Shown here: positions 22,501-34,900 of the stretch, piece by piece
Layout of the letters: each line of letters starts with the position of its first letter
How positions within the stretch are numbered: position 1 is the first letter of the stretch
Assembly: GCA_004009845.1 (NCBI GenBank)
Contig: RMBW01000008.1
Coordinates: 186,001 to 250,000, forward strand
Length of the DNA: 64,000 bases
Origin: Davidsoniella eucalypti
Taxonomy: Eukaryota > Ascomycota > Sordariomycetes > Microascales > Ceratocystidaceae
Direction of reading: 5' to 3'
Translations under genes and position numbers: made by a program
Notes under the pieces: generated by a model
The model's database searches: none
Seen by the model: only the letters and a program-made list of their open reading frames with translations
Told to the model about the DNA's origin: nothing

Positions 22501-25500
22501 AAGAAGCCCACTAAGAGCGATCTGCAGTTTGTTGCATTAAACATCACCAAGTCTGGACTGGTCTCTGGATCTGAATACCTGTCGTGTAATCTGAAGTCCA
22601 GATCAACAAACAAAAATCCTTTATCCAAAATATATACATGGCCGTTCTCTATCCGGGCGGCACTCCTGAACACCACAGTTCCCAACTGGCCGCTAAGGTG
22701 GCCTTAACCAATGAAGAAGGACAAGATGGTTTGCCTGATTTGTTGGCTTGCCGACAGGTTCGCTGGCTCGTCTGTTGACCGACACAAATTCAAGTTTACA
22801 GCCAGTAATACTCTTGAAATTGGAATCTTAAATCAGCTACAAAAGATCCCTTCTTGACCATATGGAAATTTCCCCAGATATTTGTTTCCCTTCAAAGGGA
22901 AGAAGACATGTCACTTGAACTTCTCTTGCTTTTCTCTCTCATTTCCGAACCGCCTGTGGTTTTTCCTCTAGTTGTCTCGAATGTCACAACTATAATCTTG
23001 GCCCTGGTGTTCTCTATACGTGTAGTTTGAGCTACTGGCAATAGTGTAGATCGCATTGACTATTCACTCTCTACATTTCTCTCCCCCCCCCCTGTACCAG
23101 TCGGTGTTAAAGACCAAATAAGGCGTGTTCTTGCACTGGTTGGGCTTTTTTGGCTGGCCCCAAGTTGCATCATGAGTGGCTCGCTATGCCTGTATTCTCC
23201 ACCGACAGAGAAACAATCATAGCGGAAGTAAAGGAAAAAGAGGCAAACGAAGCAGCAAGAAAATTCAAAACTCAATAGACATAGATCTCCAATCGTCCTT
23301 GACACATCTGTAAATGGCGGTCACGGACGCAGTAAGAAACTTATCCACTGGTCCCGTATCATCCTATCCCATATCTGGCCCGTCTACCGACACATATCAT
23401 ATTTCCTGCCCTTTTGTGCCTTCTGCCTTCTTTCTCATATTGCATACTTGCAGTCAATGTCCCATTGTTGTCAGCGTTCTGAGGTACTGTACGGTTACAG
23501 TGTTTCTATGGGCGTGCTTAGACACAGCCAAGTCGAACAAGGAAATGGTCAAAACAGAATGCAGTCCCTGTGCAGCTCAAGGGAAATACATAGCAAAAGA
23601 CAAGAAGAAAATGGATAGACAACTCATACCGTCCGCCAGTCGACACTTTGGATATTGGGCAGTTTCATTGGAACGGCCAACCCCCTGAACAATCTAACCT
23701 AAGGTTCTCTTCTAGCTACTTGTCATACATACAGTAAGCCGGCTTTATAGGCTAATGCCTCGGCTTATGAATGGAAGCAAAAACCGCTGGAAGCTTCATT
23801 CATAGACTGCCAAAAATTGGCGTTTTACAGGAAATGAGCAAGTACGTGCTCCTGATACACTCATTTTGGCAACATTAACCCTGGATTATTTCGTGTTTTA
23901 ATAACTTGCTACTTGCTTAGGGTTTAAAATATATTCATTTCTTCCATTCTATGCACAATAATATAACAGTCGAATATGATCTCTAGACTATAAATAAGAT
24001 CATCATGGATAACAGTACAAATAAGAATTTTCAACATATGTAATTAGCATCTAATATCAGACCAGTCTTTGCACTTCACTTTCAAAGAGTTGGGCACTTG
24101 AACACAGTATCTCTTGGAATCCATTATATCTCGTTCGAACTCCCTACTATCATCTTCGATTGACCAAGGTAAAGAGCGGGTTTGTGTTCATTTGTTCTAA
24201 GCTTAGGTCTAGACTGGGTTTCCATGGTATTGACTCGATTTACCTTCTTGTCTGTTATTTACCTACTAGAACTTCAGACGGACGCTCAGATATTATTTTA
24301 GATGAGATACTAGGAGTCATGATAATGAAATAGAAAAAGAGTGTAGCAAATTAGAAGCACACGTCAAGAGGTGGGGAGTGCTTTTTAATTTGACATTGTG
24401 ATGATATAGGGCCGGTAGTCTTCATTTAGTGACATCATAGACAATTAACAATCATCATGTGGAGATATTAGTATGGCTGGTGAACCCTCGTCGTGTTTTA
24501 GCCACATTTTAACAAACAATAGTTATACGATGAAGTGAGCGAGATCAACGACTCGATCTAGTACACCTGAGCCTACTTTCTATGTTTCTCCAGGGGATAA
24601 AGACACAGAGAGACAACTTGTTGTTGCATCCCGGATATGTCATTTCCTTTTCTCGTCACGGTAGAATAGAGATCGGGGAAATACCGCGTCTTCTGTGCAC
24701 TGATCAAATCAATGAAAAAGCGTCTACAGTTCGGATGTAATAATTTACTGGGCTGGCTGTAGCACATACATAACTGTGTATTTATTGTCCAAGTGCCTCG
24801 TGAGTAATAACAGAGTAATAGAAAGCAATCATTCCGCATCAATAGGATATAATATCAAACACCCAAAATTCAGAACAGCCCCAAAGCTGTGAAATAATTG
24901 GAAACCAGAGACTTTTCTCTTACATGATGGCATGATAACTATCTCGTTAACTAGGTATATCGACAGCTAAGTCTAGAAGCCCGTTCGATTGTGGGCGTAG
25001 TGAGAGCTTTTTCCTACCTCATTTCCCATTCCATGTACACTAACGGCTCAAAGGACACCAGGGCATTGTACCCTCCTCTCTCTTCTTTTCTTGCCCCCGG
25101 CCCATGTTATTTTCGGTACATGTATATATATACTAACTGGTTGGAGGGGCTTCAGCTGTTCGGTTCGATAGAGGATATTTCCCAGCCCTTGTATCTCAGT
25201 CAAATGATGAGAACACGGTATTGAGGTGTTGTTGAGATTGAAATCACGCAAGTATCCTTTGAAATTCATGGGGAATATAAAACCTGGCTCATAACTTGAC
25301 ATGGGCTCAAATTTAAAGATGTTGAAATTGGATTTTGTGATTTCATGTCTGACTGGAGTGAGACGCGTTCAAAATCTTGAGCAGAGTGTGTAAGCTACCA
25401 CTTGTCTGAAAACATCGAATTCACAAACACTAATACCGTCAGTGTGACTTGAAAGTACTTAGGGTTACGACTCCAAAACCCAGATACAAACACAAACGTT

Positions 25501-26249
25501 CAACCTTCCTTCCTACATTCAATCTACCACTTCCACCCGGAATATGCCGTCGTTATTGCTGTGAAACACCAACAGGTAGAAGTAAAAGAGTAATACAATA
25601 CAATACTATACATCAGCTATGTTTTTGGGGGCTTAGGCTCCCACTGGTACTGATCCTATCTATTTGTAGGCAAAGCAAGCCGTGAGATTTGATCACGGAG
25701 CGTTGATTTGGTGGCGCCATAATACTCTGGGTTGTTATCTAGCATCAAATTTGCTGATTTTGGTGAGCTTACATATACAAACCAAAAACTGAGTGATTCG
25801 TTCCTTCTGGACTGCAGGCTCACGGGGTCAGATGGTTGAGGTACATATAATACATATATATAGATTTGTATGAACAAAGGCCTTGACTGCTGGTTCATGA
25901 GACCCCGGCATTATCCTCAAGGCTTGCCTACCTGTTCAATAAGCCGAGAATCACCTCACTCGGCGATATATTTCCAAGACTCACCACCCGATTGGTGATG
26001 ATGCTAGGGGGCCTGACAAAAAAGAAAGAGTCTAAGCTAGGGGATAGAGGAGAGAGAGAGAGGAAAGTAATAGAGAGACGAGGTTCTACCTTGGTTCTCT
26101 AATAGAGGCCTCGGAGTCTATAAGATCGTGGGTCTGAGTAAGAAATTGGAGTCTCGGAAACATCAACGACGAAACAACCAAGAATCATGAAAAAAAAGCT
26201 CTCATAACCAGCCCTAAACATGTTAACTGGTGGTTAATCGCAAAAAGAA
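19542..26249. other. Gene-poor region upstream of the SUN gene
   Basis: About 6.7 kb without any supported gene, against a local spacing near 1 kb. A GT microsatellite lies at about 19547-19568, directly before the SUN start. Stretches at 20500-21400 and 21600-23100 are rich in T and C runs, and there is a C10 run near 23083-23092. Open frames in it are short, overlap on both strands and have no splice-linked partners. It may hold a long SUN promoter and leader, non-coding RNA, or decayed repeats. Confidence 0.4.
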
Positions 26250-26337
26250 AGGTCTATGCCGGATTCGAACCGGCGTCTTCGGAAGACATTGATTGAGCAA
26301 TCAAAATCCAACGTCATAACCACTAAACTAATGGACC
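26250..26337 (-). tRNA. tRNA-Gln(TTG) with short intron
   Basis: On the minus strand the acceptor GGTCCAT pairs with ATAGACC except at one C-A position. The A box TAGTTTAGTGG and the B box GGTTCGAATCC are intact. The anticodon stem TTGGA/TCCGA encloses TTTTGA..T, giving anticodon TTG, with a 16-nt intron after position 37. The T arm is GCCGG-TTCGAAT-CCGGC and the discriminator is T, as in fungal tRNA-Gln. A T5 run just downstream (26246-26242) can terminate polymerase III. The acceptor mismatch leaves a small chance that it is a decayed copy. Confidence 0.85.
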
Positions 26338-28626
26338 GGGAAGCGCTGGGTGTCTGCGTGTTGGTGGGGTTTATGACGGAATTCAAATCCGGGCGCCGGA
26401 ATTTTGGACGTTTTATTACGTCCGGCAACAAGCACGACGTTGTTGGATCTTAGTGATATAAGTAGAAGATCGATACTGTAAAGGCTAATATACGCTTGCA
26501 AAGGAATACCCAAAAGAAAAGAGAAACTACATCGTCGGCCCTGAACAATCTCCGTGTCAAGGGCCGATGAACCTCGGACTTACTAGGTGGTCATACATAT
26601 ATAAGCCTACCGTTATTATACTAATATGTATACACATATCTTATAAGCATCCCCGATACATTGTTATACCCTAAAAAAAACCCCCAAAAATGCATGAGAT
26701 TTGACTACTGGTTGTTGCATCCGGAACATATTGCTATACTGTTGTAGATCTGTGATATACATATTTATGTATAGGTGACCTTAGTGATACAGGCAGACGT
26801 GAAATATAGTAATGTCAAGTCTAGGGATAACATAGCAATAGCTGGATGTTCCAGAATAAATACAAATATCGGTATGTATATAGATACTTGAACTTTGCCA
26901 CTGACTTTTAATGTTCCAAAACGTCAGGCTTATATACAGGCTAGCCTTCAAGGCTAGATTTATCTACATGTATGCCAGCCTAATAAGTATTTGTTGCTAC
27001 CTAAGGAAAGCTAGTAGTCTTCCTTTAGTGCGTAGGCGCCTGTAAATGAAAATAACAGGACTGTTTTGGCGGTGACAAAAACTGCCACAGTGGCATCCAT
27101 TCTTTATACTTGCTTGCCAAAGAAAGGTAGATACGGTATTCCTTGTAACACATCTTTTTCTGGTTGCATAAAGACTCGTGAATAAGAAGAACGGCCGGTA
27201 AAATAAAAGCTCCCTAATTTAAGCTAGGCTATAAAGAATCGAAAACGAGGCGCAGCCACAACCACTAAATCAGCAGAAACATATGGAGACTTCAGAAATA
27301 GAAACGATAGAGTAGCAGCGAAACATACTCTAAATGTTAATCTTCGCTGCTATAATAGCTGTGCAACTACAGTGTCTATAGCGCTGTGGTATTGTACTGT
27401 AGCGCAGGTGAAAGGCTCAGGAGTAAATACGCCAGTATGATGAAAGAACTGCCAACTCTAAAAACCAGTCTGAGCACTGACTAGCAGATCGGCACCAGGA
27501 CGTCTTACTAATGATCGCTGACACTGTGGACATTCATCATCTTGGGCGTGCGGTTTGTCCGTTAGTCATGGCCGGATAATACCAACACACATGACTATAT
27601 TGTCAGCCAGTTCCATTTGTTCAGCTTATACTTCGACCATGAATATAAATAAAGAGGTTATGATGCGGCCGGCTGCGCCATCGATTCGTAGAACAAAGAG
27701 AAGAAGAGATAGCGCGCCTAGCGCCTAACCTCAGCGTCTGGCTCTGATATTGTTAGGCGGGTCAAAGAAAACGGACTGATAGGAAAACTATCGGCAGAAT
27801 ACATGTACATGACATTTGATATACATATGTCTTGGGGACTGCAAACCACGTGTATATTTAGACTTTGTTTTGACTTTGAACGCCGGAACGAATGCTTCCG
27901 ATAGGAAGAGCGAATTGCTACGTGTAAGTATAACGTGTAAGTATAGTTATCCGGATGGGTTCTTTGAGGGACGCAATAAGCGTTCTTCTGCATGGCGCTA
28001 GATTGGGCCGCAAGCCACAGTGCTTGTTTATTTCTGGGTGCTTACTCTGTATCTGCATGTCCATTGTATTGGAAGCGACGCCTATTATAGTATTTAGTGT
28101 GGTAATGTGCGCAGTAGTAGTCTGCCTGTGTAGCTATGTATGCATGTACTTCTAGTCAGAGTAACATCTGTCTCCGAGTCGCTGCAGCGGTTTCTCTGTT
28201 CTCTCGCCTCCAGACTACTATAAACAGACTAGCAAACAAAAAAATCCCAAACTGGTCGCTGCTGCTGGCATCTGACTAACTGACTGACGCATTAAGGCTG
28301 TGTTTCTTCCGGAACATGAGCATCCGGACTGCAAGCTAATAGCCGGGGACTTACACGTCAACCATCTGGTCTAGATCGACCTAGATGACAGCCACACTTG
28401 ACAGCAGCAGTAGAAATAAGGTAAAAAGAGACAAGTTCTAATTATGGGTACTTGGGCGTCAGAACTTGTTGACGGATAGGCAGATCTGGACGGTAGTCTT
28501 TATTCACTCCTCGCAGAATCATGAAAGAGCTGAGAGACTGTCCATGGCGGCCGGCAACATTGTCTGCGCCGTGTACTTTCCACACCGTCATGTGGCATTA
28601 GATGCAGACTATCAACAATGAAATCG
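26338..28626. other. Intergenic, tRNA-Gln to cupin gene
   Basis: About 2.3 kb with no supported gene. Near 26380-26450 short inverted repeats are dense, for example GGACG-TTTTATTA-CGTCC. A 66-codon hydrophobic open frame at 27955-28155 has nothing to back it. Confidence 0.4.
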
Positions 28627-28633
28627 TATAAAG
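28627..28633 (+). promoter_or_regulatory. TATA-like element of the cupin gene
   Basis: TATAAAG stands 179 bp upstream of the cupin ATG and is followed by a CT-rich leader, as in strongly expressed fungal genes. This is inference from sequence and position. Confidence 0.45.
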
Positions 28634-28805
28634 AGCCACCCCAGCCCGCCTTCTTGAAAGCCATATTTCCTTTTGGATATCACCACTCACTACCTCTCCA
28701 CAGCTCTTCACCGCCTTCAAAGCATCTGACCATCTTTCATATCCTGATCGCCAACTTGCTATTCTTCTCGTCTGATACTATATCTATATCTACCCACACA
28801 TCACC

Positions 28806-29715
28806 ATGTTCTTCTCTACTGCTCTAGTTTCCGCCGTCCTGGCTTTCTCCAGCCAAGTCCTCGCCATTCCTCACCAGGCCCGGAGTGCTCCGGCTGCACC
28901 TACCGCTCCTAGCATGACCAGCCCCTCTGGCATGCCCTACTCGACCGGAACGTCCCTGAGTCTGGTACAGCAGCTGCTTCTGGCTCCTCTGTAAGTAAAG
29001 TAGTCACCATAGTATGAACAACAAGACAGCAGACTAACTTTTGCCGTCCCGTAGTGCCGTTGATCGCTTCGCTCTGCTTCCCAACGATGAGGACTTTGTC
29101 TTCAACCTGAACCCCGAGCCTGTTCCCGCCGGCAAGGGCGGAAACCTCGTGGCCGCAAACCGCAAGACATTCCCTGCTCTAGTCGGTTCTGGATCCGGCA
29201 TGGCCGTCGGCGTGATCAAGCGTAAGTAACCTCCTCTCCATCTACACCCCCCCACCAAGCAAACGTCCGACTCTAACTCCGAGGTTCTAGCATGCGGCAT
29301 CAATACTTTCCATGTGCATCCCCGCGGCACCGAGCTTCAGATCATCATCGAGGGCACTCTGGTGACCGAGATGACTCCCGAGAACGGCGTCAACGATCCG
29401 GCCACAGGCAAGCGCCGCGTGATCCGCAACACGCTGAACAAGTTTGAGATGACGCCGTTTTACCAGGGCAGCGTACACCACCAGTTCAACCCGAACTGCA
29501 CCGATGCCGTGTTTGTGGCATCCTTCCCCAGCGAGGACTTCGGCACCGGCCAGGTCGTCGACGAGGTCTTTTCTATGGATGAGAACGCTATCATTGACAC
29601 CTTTGGCGCTACTCTGAGCGGTGCCGATGTTGAGCGCATCAAGGCTGGTCTGCCCGAGAGCGTTGTCCAGGGCGTACATGTCTGCATGAAGCAGTGCTAT
29701 GGCACCAAGTTCTAA
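28806..29715 (+). CDS. Secreted spherulin/germin-like cupin
   Basis: Extracellular or wall protein with a single cupin barrel, related to spherulin-1 and plant germins. Its substrate is unknown. Exons 28806-28990, 29055-29221 and 29291-29715 join in frame to 258 aa; introns are 64 and 69 nt. A signal peptide is clear (MFFSTALVSAVLAFSSQVLA). Cupin motif 1 is seen as GINTFHVHPRGTELQIIIEG, with the two His and the Glu that bind a metal, and motif 2 contains GSVHHQFNPNC. Before the barrel lies FALLPNDEDFVFNLN, usual for spherulin-like proteins. Two Cys in the C-terminal HVCMKQCYGTKF could form a disulphide. It converges on MEF2. Confidence 0.9.
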
Positions 29716-30302
29716 GACGCTTTGAAAAGCTCTGGATACAGCATCGCACTGAATGCCATGAGTTGCTTCTGAGCAATTCATCTGTCTTGCCTTGTCTCAA
29801 GATATCGTCACTTACTATTCCCATAGATGGTTAGTGACTGCGCTTGATACATTTTTAACCTTAGCTTTGGCTATCATTTGTTTCCTTTGTTCTTTGTTCT
29901 TTGTTCTCTTTTCATCGTTTTTCTTTGTCATCCCTTTTTGCATCTTATCCTTACACTTACACGACCCAGTTCTGATTCACGTCTTATCACATCCACCGGT
30001 TTCTTATGTTTTAGTCATTATGTTTTAGTCGTTATAGGGTCACATAGACACATCTTGTGAGATTGTCCTCGCCACCTAGTTTCATGACCCTTATTGCATT
30101 GTTTAGATAGAATTAACACTTTACTTGAATCAAGTACAAAGTATAACATATTCACGTTTTGACCGTACGTGATATTCGGTATGCATTGTTTTGAATAATA
30201 ATAGTACAACATAATAGTACATGACCTATTTGCTTCCCTAGTGGAAGGTTGAGGTGGTTGGATATAACAATTGTATCTTCTGCTGTTTATCTCGCCCGCC
30301 TT
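29716..30302. other. Convergent intergenic region, cupin/MEF2
   Basis: 587 bp between stop codons; T-rich around 29880-29940. It should hold both 3' UTRs; nothing else is supported. Confidence 0.4.
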
Positions 30303-32989
30303 TTATCGGGTACTTTCACGGTGACTGGAAACCCTATCGAGCGAGTCGAAGTCCATGGTCATCGAATGTCTGCCGCCTGTCCTACTCCGTAGTTGCTCGT
30401 CATACTCGATCATTTCTTTGTACGGGACCTTTGCGATAATCTGGACCCGGCGCGTCGTCGTCTTCTCCCTTAGCGTAGAAACCGTTTCGTAAGGATCCGG
30501 AGGCGCATACACGTCTGCGGCATTTGCTACAACCGAGTTTCCCGCGGTCGATCCCGTGCCAGAGTCGTCCGAGACGTCCTGGACGTCTATTATTGTGCCG
30601 CCAGCCGCTGATGTAAGATCATGCTGTACCTGGCCCGCTGCCGACTGGGGGCACACAATGTTGACCTTCATGATAGGCTCTAGGATGCTCACGTGGCCGG
30701 CCTTGTTGGCATTGCGTAGCGCTTCTTGTACACCAAAACGGGCAGCTGCAGAAAAGTGACCGCCTGTTGACGACTTGGGGTCGCCAGCACGTAGACGTAC
30801 TGTTACGAAACATCCGTGCATGGGGGAACCACGTTTCGGGCCACGGGCCATACCAGCAAAGGCACCATTGACCATGTTTGCGATTAGGTCCTCGGTCTGA
30901 GATCGCATAGGCTGATATTCATAGGGATTTGAGGCTTCGGAGAGGACAATGTTGTACACGTTGCCGTTTTTAGAGACGGCGGACGTGGGCTGGATGGGGA
31001 TTAGTTCTAGAGGCTGGATGTCCACTGATACAGTGACATTACCAGGCTTGGAAGCTAGCAGCCTATCAAACGTGACCTCAACGTCATCAATCTCCTCGGT
31101 GACGGTTTCCTTGTATTCGACCGAGATCTCGCCAAAGGCTGCCTGAAGTTTGTATCTCTTCTTCATTTCGTGAATAGTGATATCAAGATGTAGCTTTCCC
31201 ATACCCTGGAGAATAAACTGGTCTGTTTTCTCATCGTGTTGGAATCTCAGACTGGGATCCTCACGAGACATCTCGGTTAGAGCCTTGCGCACACCTTCGA
31301 CTGCAAGAGTGCCAAAAGGCTCGATGGCGATGAAGGCTACAGCAGGCGGAATTTCTGCGGGTCGGATCTTGATGAAGCGTCGGGCTCCATGAATCGGGGC
31401 ACCGGAAGTAGTGGTAATGAGGGTGTCACCCGTTTTGGTGCCTTGGATATCCTTAAAGGCACCGATTTGACCGGCGTGCATAATGTGTAGACGCTCGATC
31501 TTGTCAGCTGATACCTGCATAATGAACTTTGGCCGTGTGCTATCCTGTGTATCCGTGTTGAACTGCGGCACACGGCCTTTGATCTGACCAAAGTAGCAGC
31601 GGAAGAACGAAAGTGTTCCCTCTTTGGGATGATGCATAACCTTGAAGACAGTGGCTACCGAGCTGATTCTGGGTCCCATACGGGACGGTATAATGGCATT
31701 GGAGAGACTGAGTAATTCATCGCCGTTGCGTACTTTGGGCTCAGGCCGCTCGTTGGGACTGGGTAGATAGTCAACTACTGCATCAAGAAGAGGCTCGACG
31801 CCGATTTGACGAAGACTGGCGCCGGCAAAAACAGGCGCAATCTTTCCGTGACCGGAACTGATGATCTTGCGCATCGACTTCTTGATAACATCGGCAGGCA
31901 GGGTATCGACATCTTCCATCAAAGCCTCCATATTTTCAAAGTCGTGGTCAGCCAGAACATTTACGATGTTCTCACGGGCCTTGCGAATCTCAGCAGCCAT
32001 TCCTGCCAGTCCAGGCACATCTGCAACTGGAGTCTTAGCCAAAGATACGCGTTCAGTATTCTGATCCAAGACCCAGCGATAGGCCATCTTGTGGATGACA
32101 TCGACCACGCCAACAAGCTTGTCCTTTTCAAACCAGGGAATCTGGCATACGACGGGCAGAGACCCTAAACGGGCGGCGATATCGCGTACAGACTTGCGGA
32201 AGGAAGCGCCCTCGCGATCGAGCTTGTTGATGAAGACGATACGCGGAATAAGGAACTGTTGGGCAGATTGCCACACTCGCTCAGTGTGAGCCTCGACTCC
32301 TTCAACTGCATCGATGATGCACACTGCGCCGTCTAGGATGGGCATGCAACGGTCGACTTCGAAGCGGAAGTCTTGATGTCCAGGTGTGTCGATGAGGTTG
32401 ATAGTATAAGATGATGGCGTTGGCACTGGTTCTTTTGGCACTGGTTTTGTTGCTTTAGGTTCACTGACTACGGCTGGCGCTTTTCCTGACTCTGGCTTTT
32501 TGCCTACAGCTGGATCTTTGGCTTTGGCTGGATCTTTGACTAGAGTTGGATCTTCGGGTGGCCACTTGAAGGTGATGGCAGCACTCTGAATAGTGATCCC
32601 CTTTTGCCTCTCCAACTCCATAAAATCCGTTACTGTGCTGCCTTCGTCGACACGGCCCACTCGTCGTGTAAGGCCACTGCAATAGAGCATGCGCTCTGTA
32701 GTGGTCGTTTTCCCCTATAGCATCATTAGCATTGCGTTCATAGAGCACACCTTAGGCCACCTATATAAGAGTATTGCATACGTACTGCGTCCACGTGGGC
32801 AATGATCCCTATATTCCGGATTGCAGAAATATCTTCGGGGGCTGCTTCAGGTGCTGGTTGATGGCTCCATCTGCGCTGAAGACAAGTTTTCTTCAGGAAT
32901 TGAGCTTGTGATCTCAGATCTAGGCGGCCAAGAGTTCCTCCCCTAGAAACCGCCAGCCTAGCCACCGCAGAAAGAACCTGAGGCGCCAT
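30303..32989 (-). CDS. MEF2: Mitochondrial elongation factor G2 (ribosome recycling GTPase)
   Basis: EF-G2mt works with ribosome recycling factor to split mitochondrial ribosomes after termination. Exons 32989-32786 and 32714-30303 join in frame to 871 aa; the intron is 71 nt. The N-terminal about 45 residues are Arg/Ser/Ala-rich, fitting a mitochondrial presequence. GTPase motifs are HVDAGKTTTTERML (P-loop, split by the intron), DFMELERQKGITIQSAAITF (switch I), IDTPGHQDFRFEV and FINKLDREG. The GSTVTDFMELERQKG form points to EF-G2 rather than EF-G1. Domains II-V follow, with GMGKLHLDITIHEMKKRY and SPMHGCFVTVRL near the end. Between switch I and the G3 motif is a low-complexity Lys/Pro/Ala insertion of about 50 residues containing repeats such as KDPAKAKDPAVGKKP. 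Confidence 0.93.
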
Positions 32990-34900
32990 TTTTTCGATTT
33001 TTAGTCTGAATCGTCGGAAGATCTAGTGCACTCAAAGTTTACTCAACTCTCACGACTGGTCGTACAAAATGATCAGTTTTCTTGCCAGGATGACTAAGGC
33101 ACGTCGGTGCTAACCCTAGATTCTAAACATGTGTATAGGGTCTGTCGTTCTGACTATAATGCAACCTCGAGGAAAAGAAAAAGAAAGAAAAAAAACCAAT
33201 CCTACATCAGTGCATCTGTCCCGAGCTAGTGGCTAATGCGACAGGAGAACAGACTCGAAGAAAGAGTGCAACGCTAAAGATAAACCAAGCTGTCATCAAT
33301 TCCGTCGGCGATGAGGGGAATAGGCATCTTTGACATCATGAGGCGCAACAGGGAGCCAATTATGATGGAAATTGAAAAGTAGGTTGCTGCATGGAGCTTA
33401 CTATAGGCATGTTGGGCAGGTAGGCATGTGTTGAGTCTTATGAGAGCCTAACATGGAAAGAAAAACTCTGTTCATACAACAAGTACTATACTAGCCATAT
33501 TAGTCGTGATTAGTGTTCATGTTGGGTAACTCGCACCAACTTACGAAATGTGAGATAGTGTAGTGATCCTGCAATGGTACTTGAAGCATTAGAGGATGTA
33601 TAACTGTACAAACATACTGTATATGTGTGTACTAACGTATTGTTATTGTCTTGGTTCTATCTTCTTTTCTAGTGGCCCATCGGACGGATGGCCGGCTCGA
33701 TATTCTCAAGTTGGGTTCGCTTGTAGGCTAGTTTTTATTACTAACCGTACAGTACAAATACGTATGCTCAAGCAAGGGGGACGAGAAAACAAAAAAGCAT
33801 AGTTTGTAAAATTAGAAGACAGGCTGGCTACACGTGACGACGAAGGATCGTGGAGAACACCATGACAAGCAAGCAAGGAAAAGCCGTTGCTTGGTTTGGA
33901 GGTTGTTCTTTTGTGTATGGATCCTGGAAGTCTTGGGGGGCAGACAGGGGGTAAGCGTTTTGTGCTTGATATGCTGTATAGTGGAGGGAGTGGAGGGAGT
34001 AGAGGGTGGTGATGATTTTATTGAGTGGGCTGGACAGGCTAGTAATGACGGAATAGAAAGAACTTGGCGTGAAGAAGTATTGAGATACGGAAATAAACCG
34101 AAGAGTATTCTCTTTTCTTTCCCAAAGGAAGTGAGCATGCATGGGAGGAGATAGCCAAACAGATGAACGTCAGGACCAAGCTCAAGATTAGATCCAAGCT
34201 AGCTATATTTGTAGTTTTTGTTTCCAGCACTAGCTAACACAGGCTTTGTAACCAAAGGACTGATCTCGCTCTTGCCCACACAAGATCCTTCTTTCCCCCT
34301 CCTCCAGCGACCCGTCTTCTATGACGCCGCCTTCGCCTGTACTCTCCCGGTGCTACGTAGTTCTACCCTTTTTGCATCCTATTCTGCATTATTGTGTATA
34401 CGTCCCGCCTTTTTGTCTCCTTTGGGTTCTAGCCAGCATTAGCTGGCACTAATTAATGCTGTTCGATATGCTAGATGGGAAGTAGTATGCAGAACTAAGC
34501 GAAGGGGAACTGGTCCCCAAGCCAAACTAAAGCCAATGTGCATACAGATATGTGCATACAACTGAAGCAAAGAAGTTGCCAGCGCAGAAGAACTAGTAGA
34601 TGAACAGCTTCTATGCAGCGCATGCAAGCCAAGCACAAGAAAGGGTGCCGCAGAAGAAGATGGCAAGTCTACAGCTATGTATATACTAGACTGTGTCAAA
34701 CAAAGGAGAGACAGCCGAAGAAAACATGACGCAAGGAACAGGATAGCCTAGGACTGTAGCATCGCCTGCTGTCACGGCAGCTAATACTACGACTTGCTGC
34801 TTGCTGTTTGCTGCCACTGCTATTGCTGCCATCAGAGCACACCCCTCCATGTACTGTACAGCTGGAGGCAGATGCGATGTATGTATGTTGGTGGTGCAAG
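32990..34900. other. Intergenic upstream of MEF2
   Basis: About 1.9 kb, no supported gene. A G-rich stretch at 33937-34010 on the plus strand has G5-G6 runs followed by GGAGGGAGT repeats. Open frames on both strands around 33812-34154 overlap the same low-complexity sequence and are not called. Confidence 0.4.

Noticed and set aside
23314..23688. 124-codon plus-strand open frame in the gene-poor region
   Set aside because: Composition is irregular, no domain or splice-linked exons, and it is isolated.
27955..28155. Small hydrophobic frame resembling a membrane peptide
   Set aside because: Only 66 codons with chance-like composition and no supporting context.
33812..34154. Overlapping open frames of about 105 codons on both strands
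   Set aside because: They overlap each other in several frames across low-complexity GGAGGGAGT sequence, the signature of chance openness.
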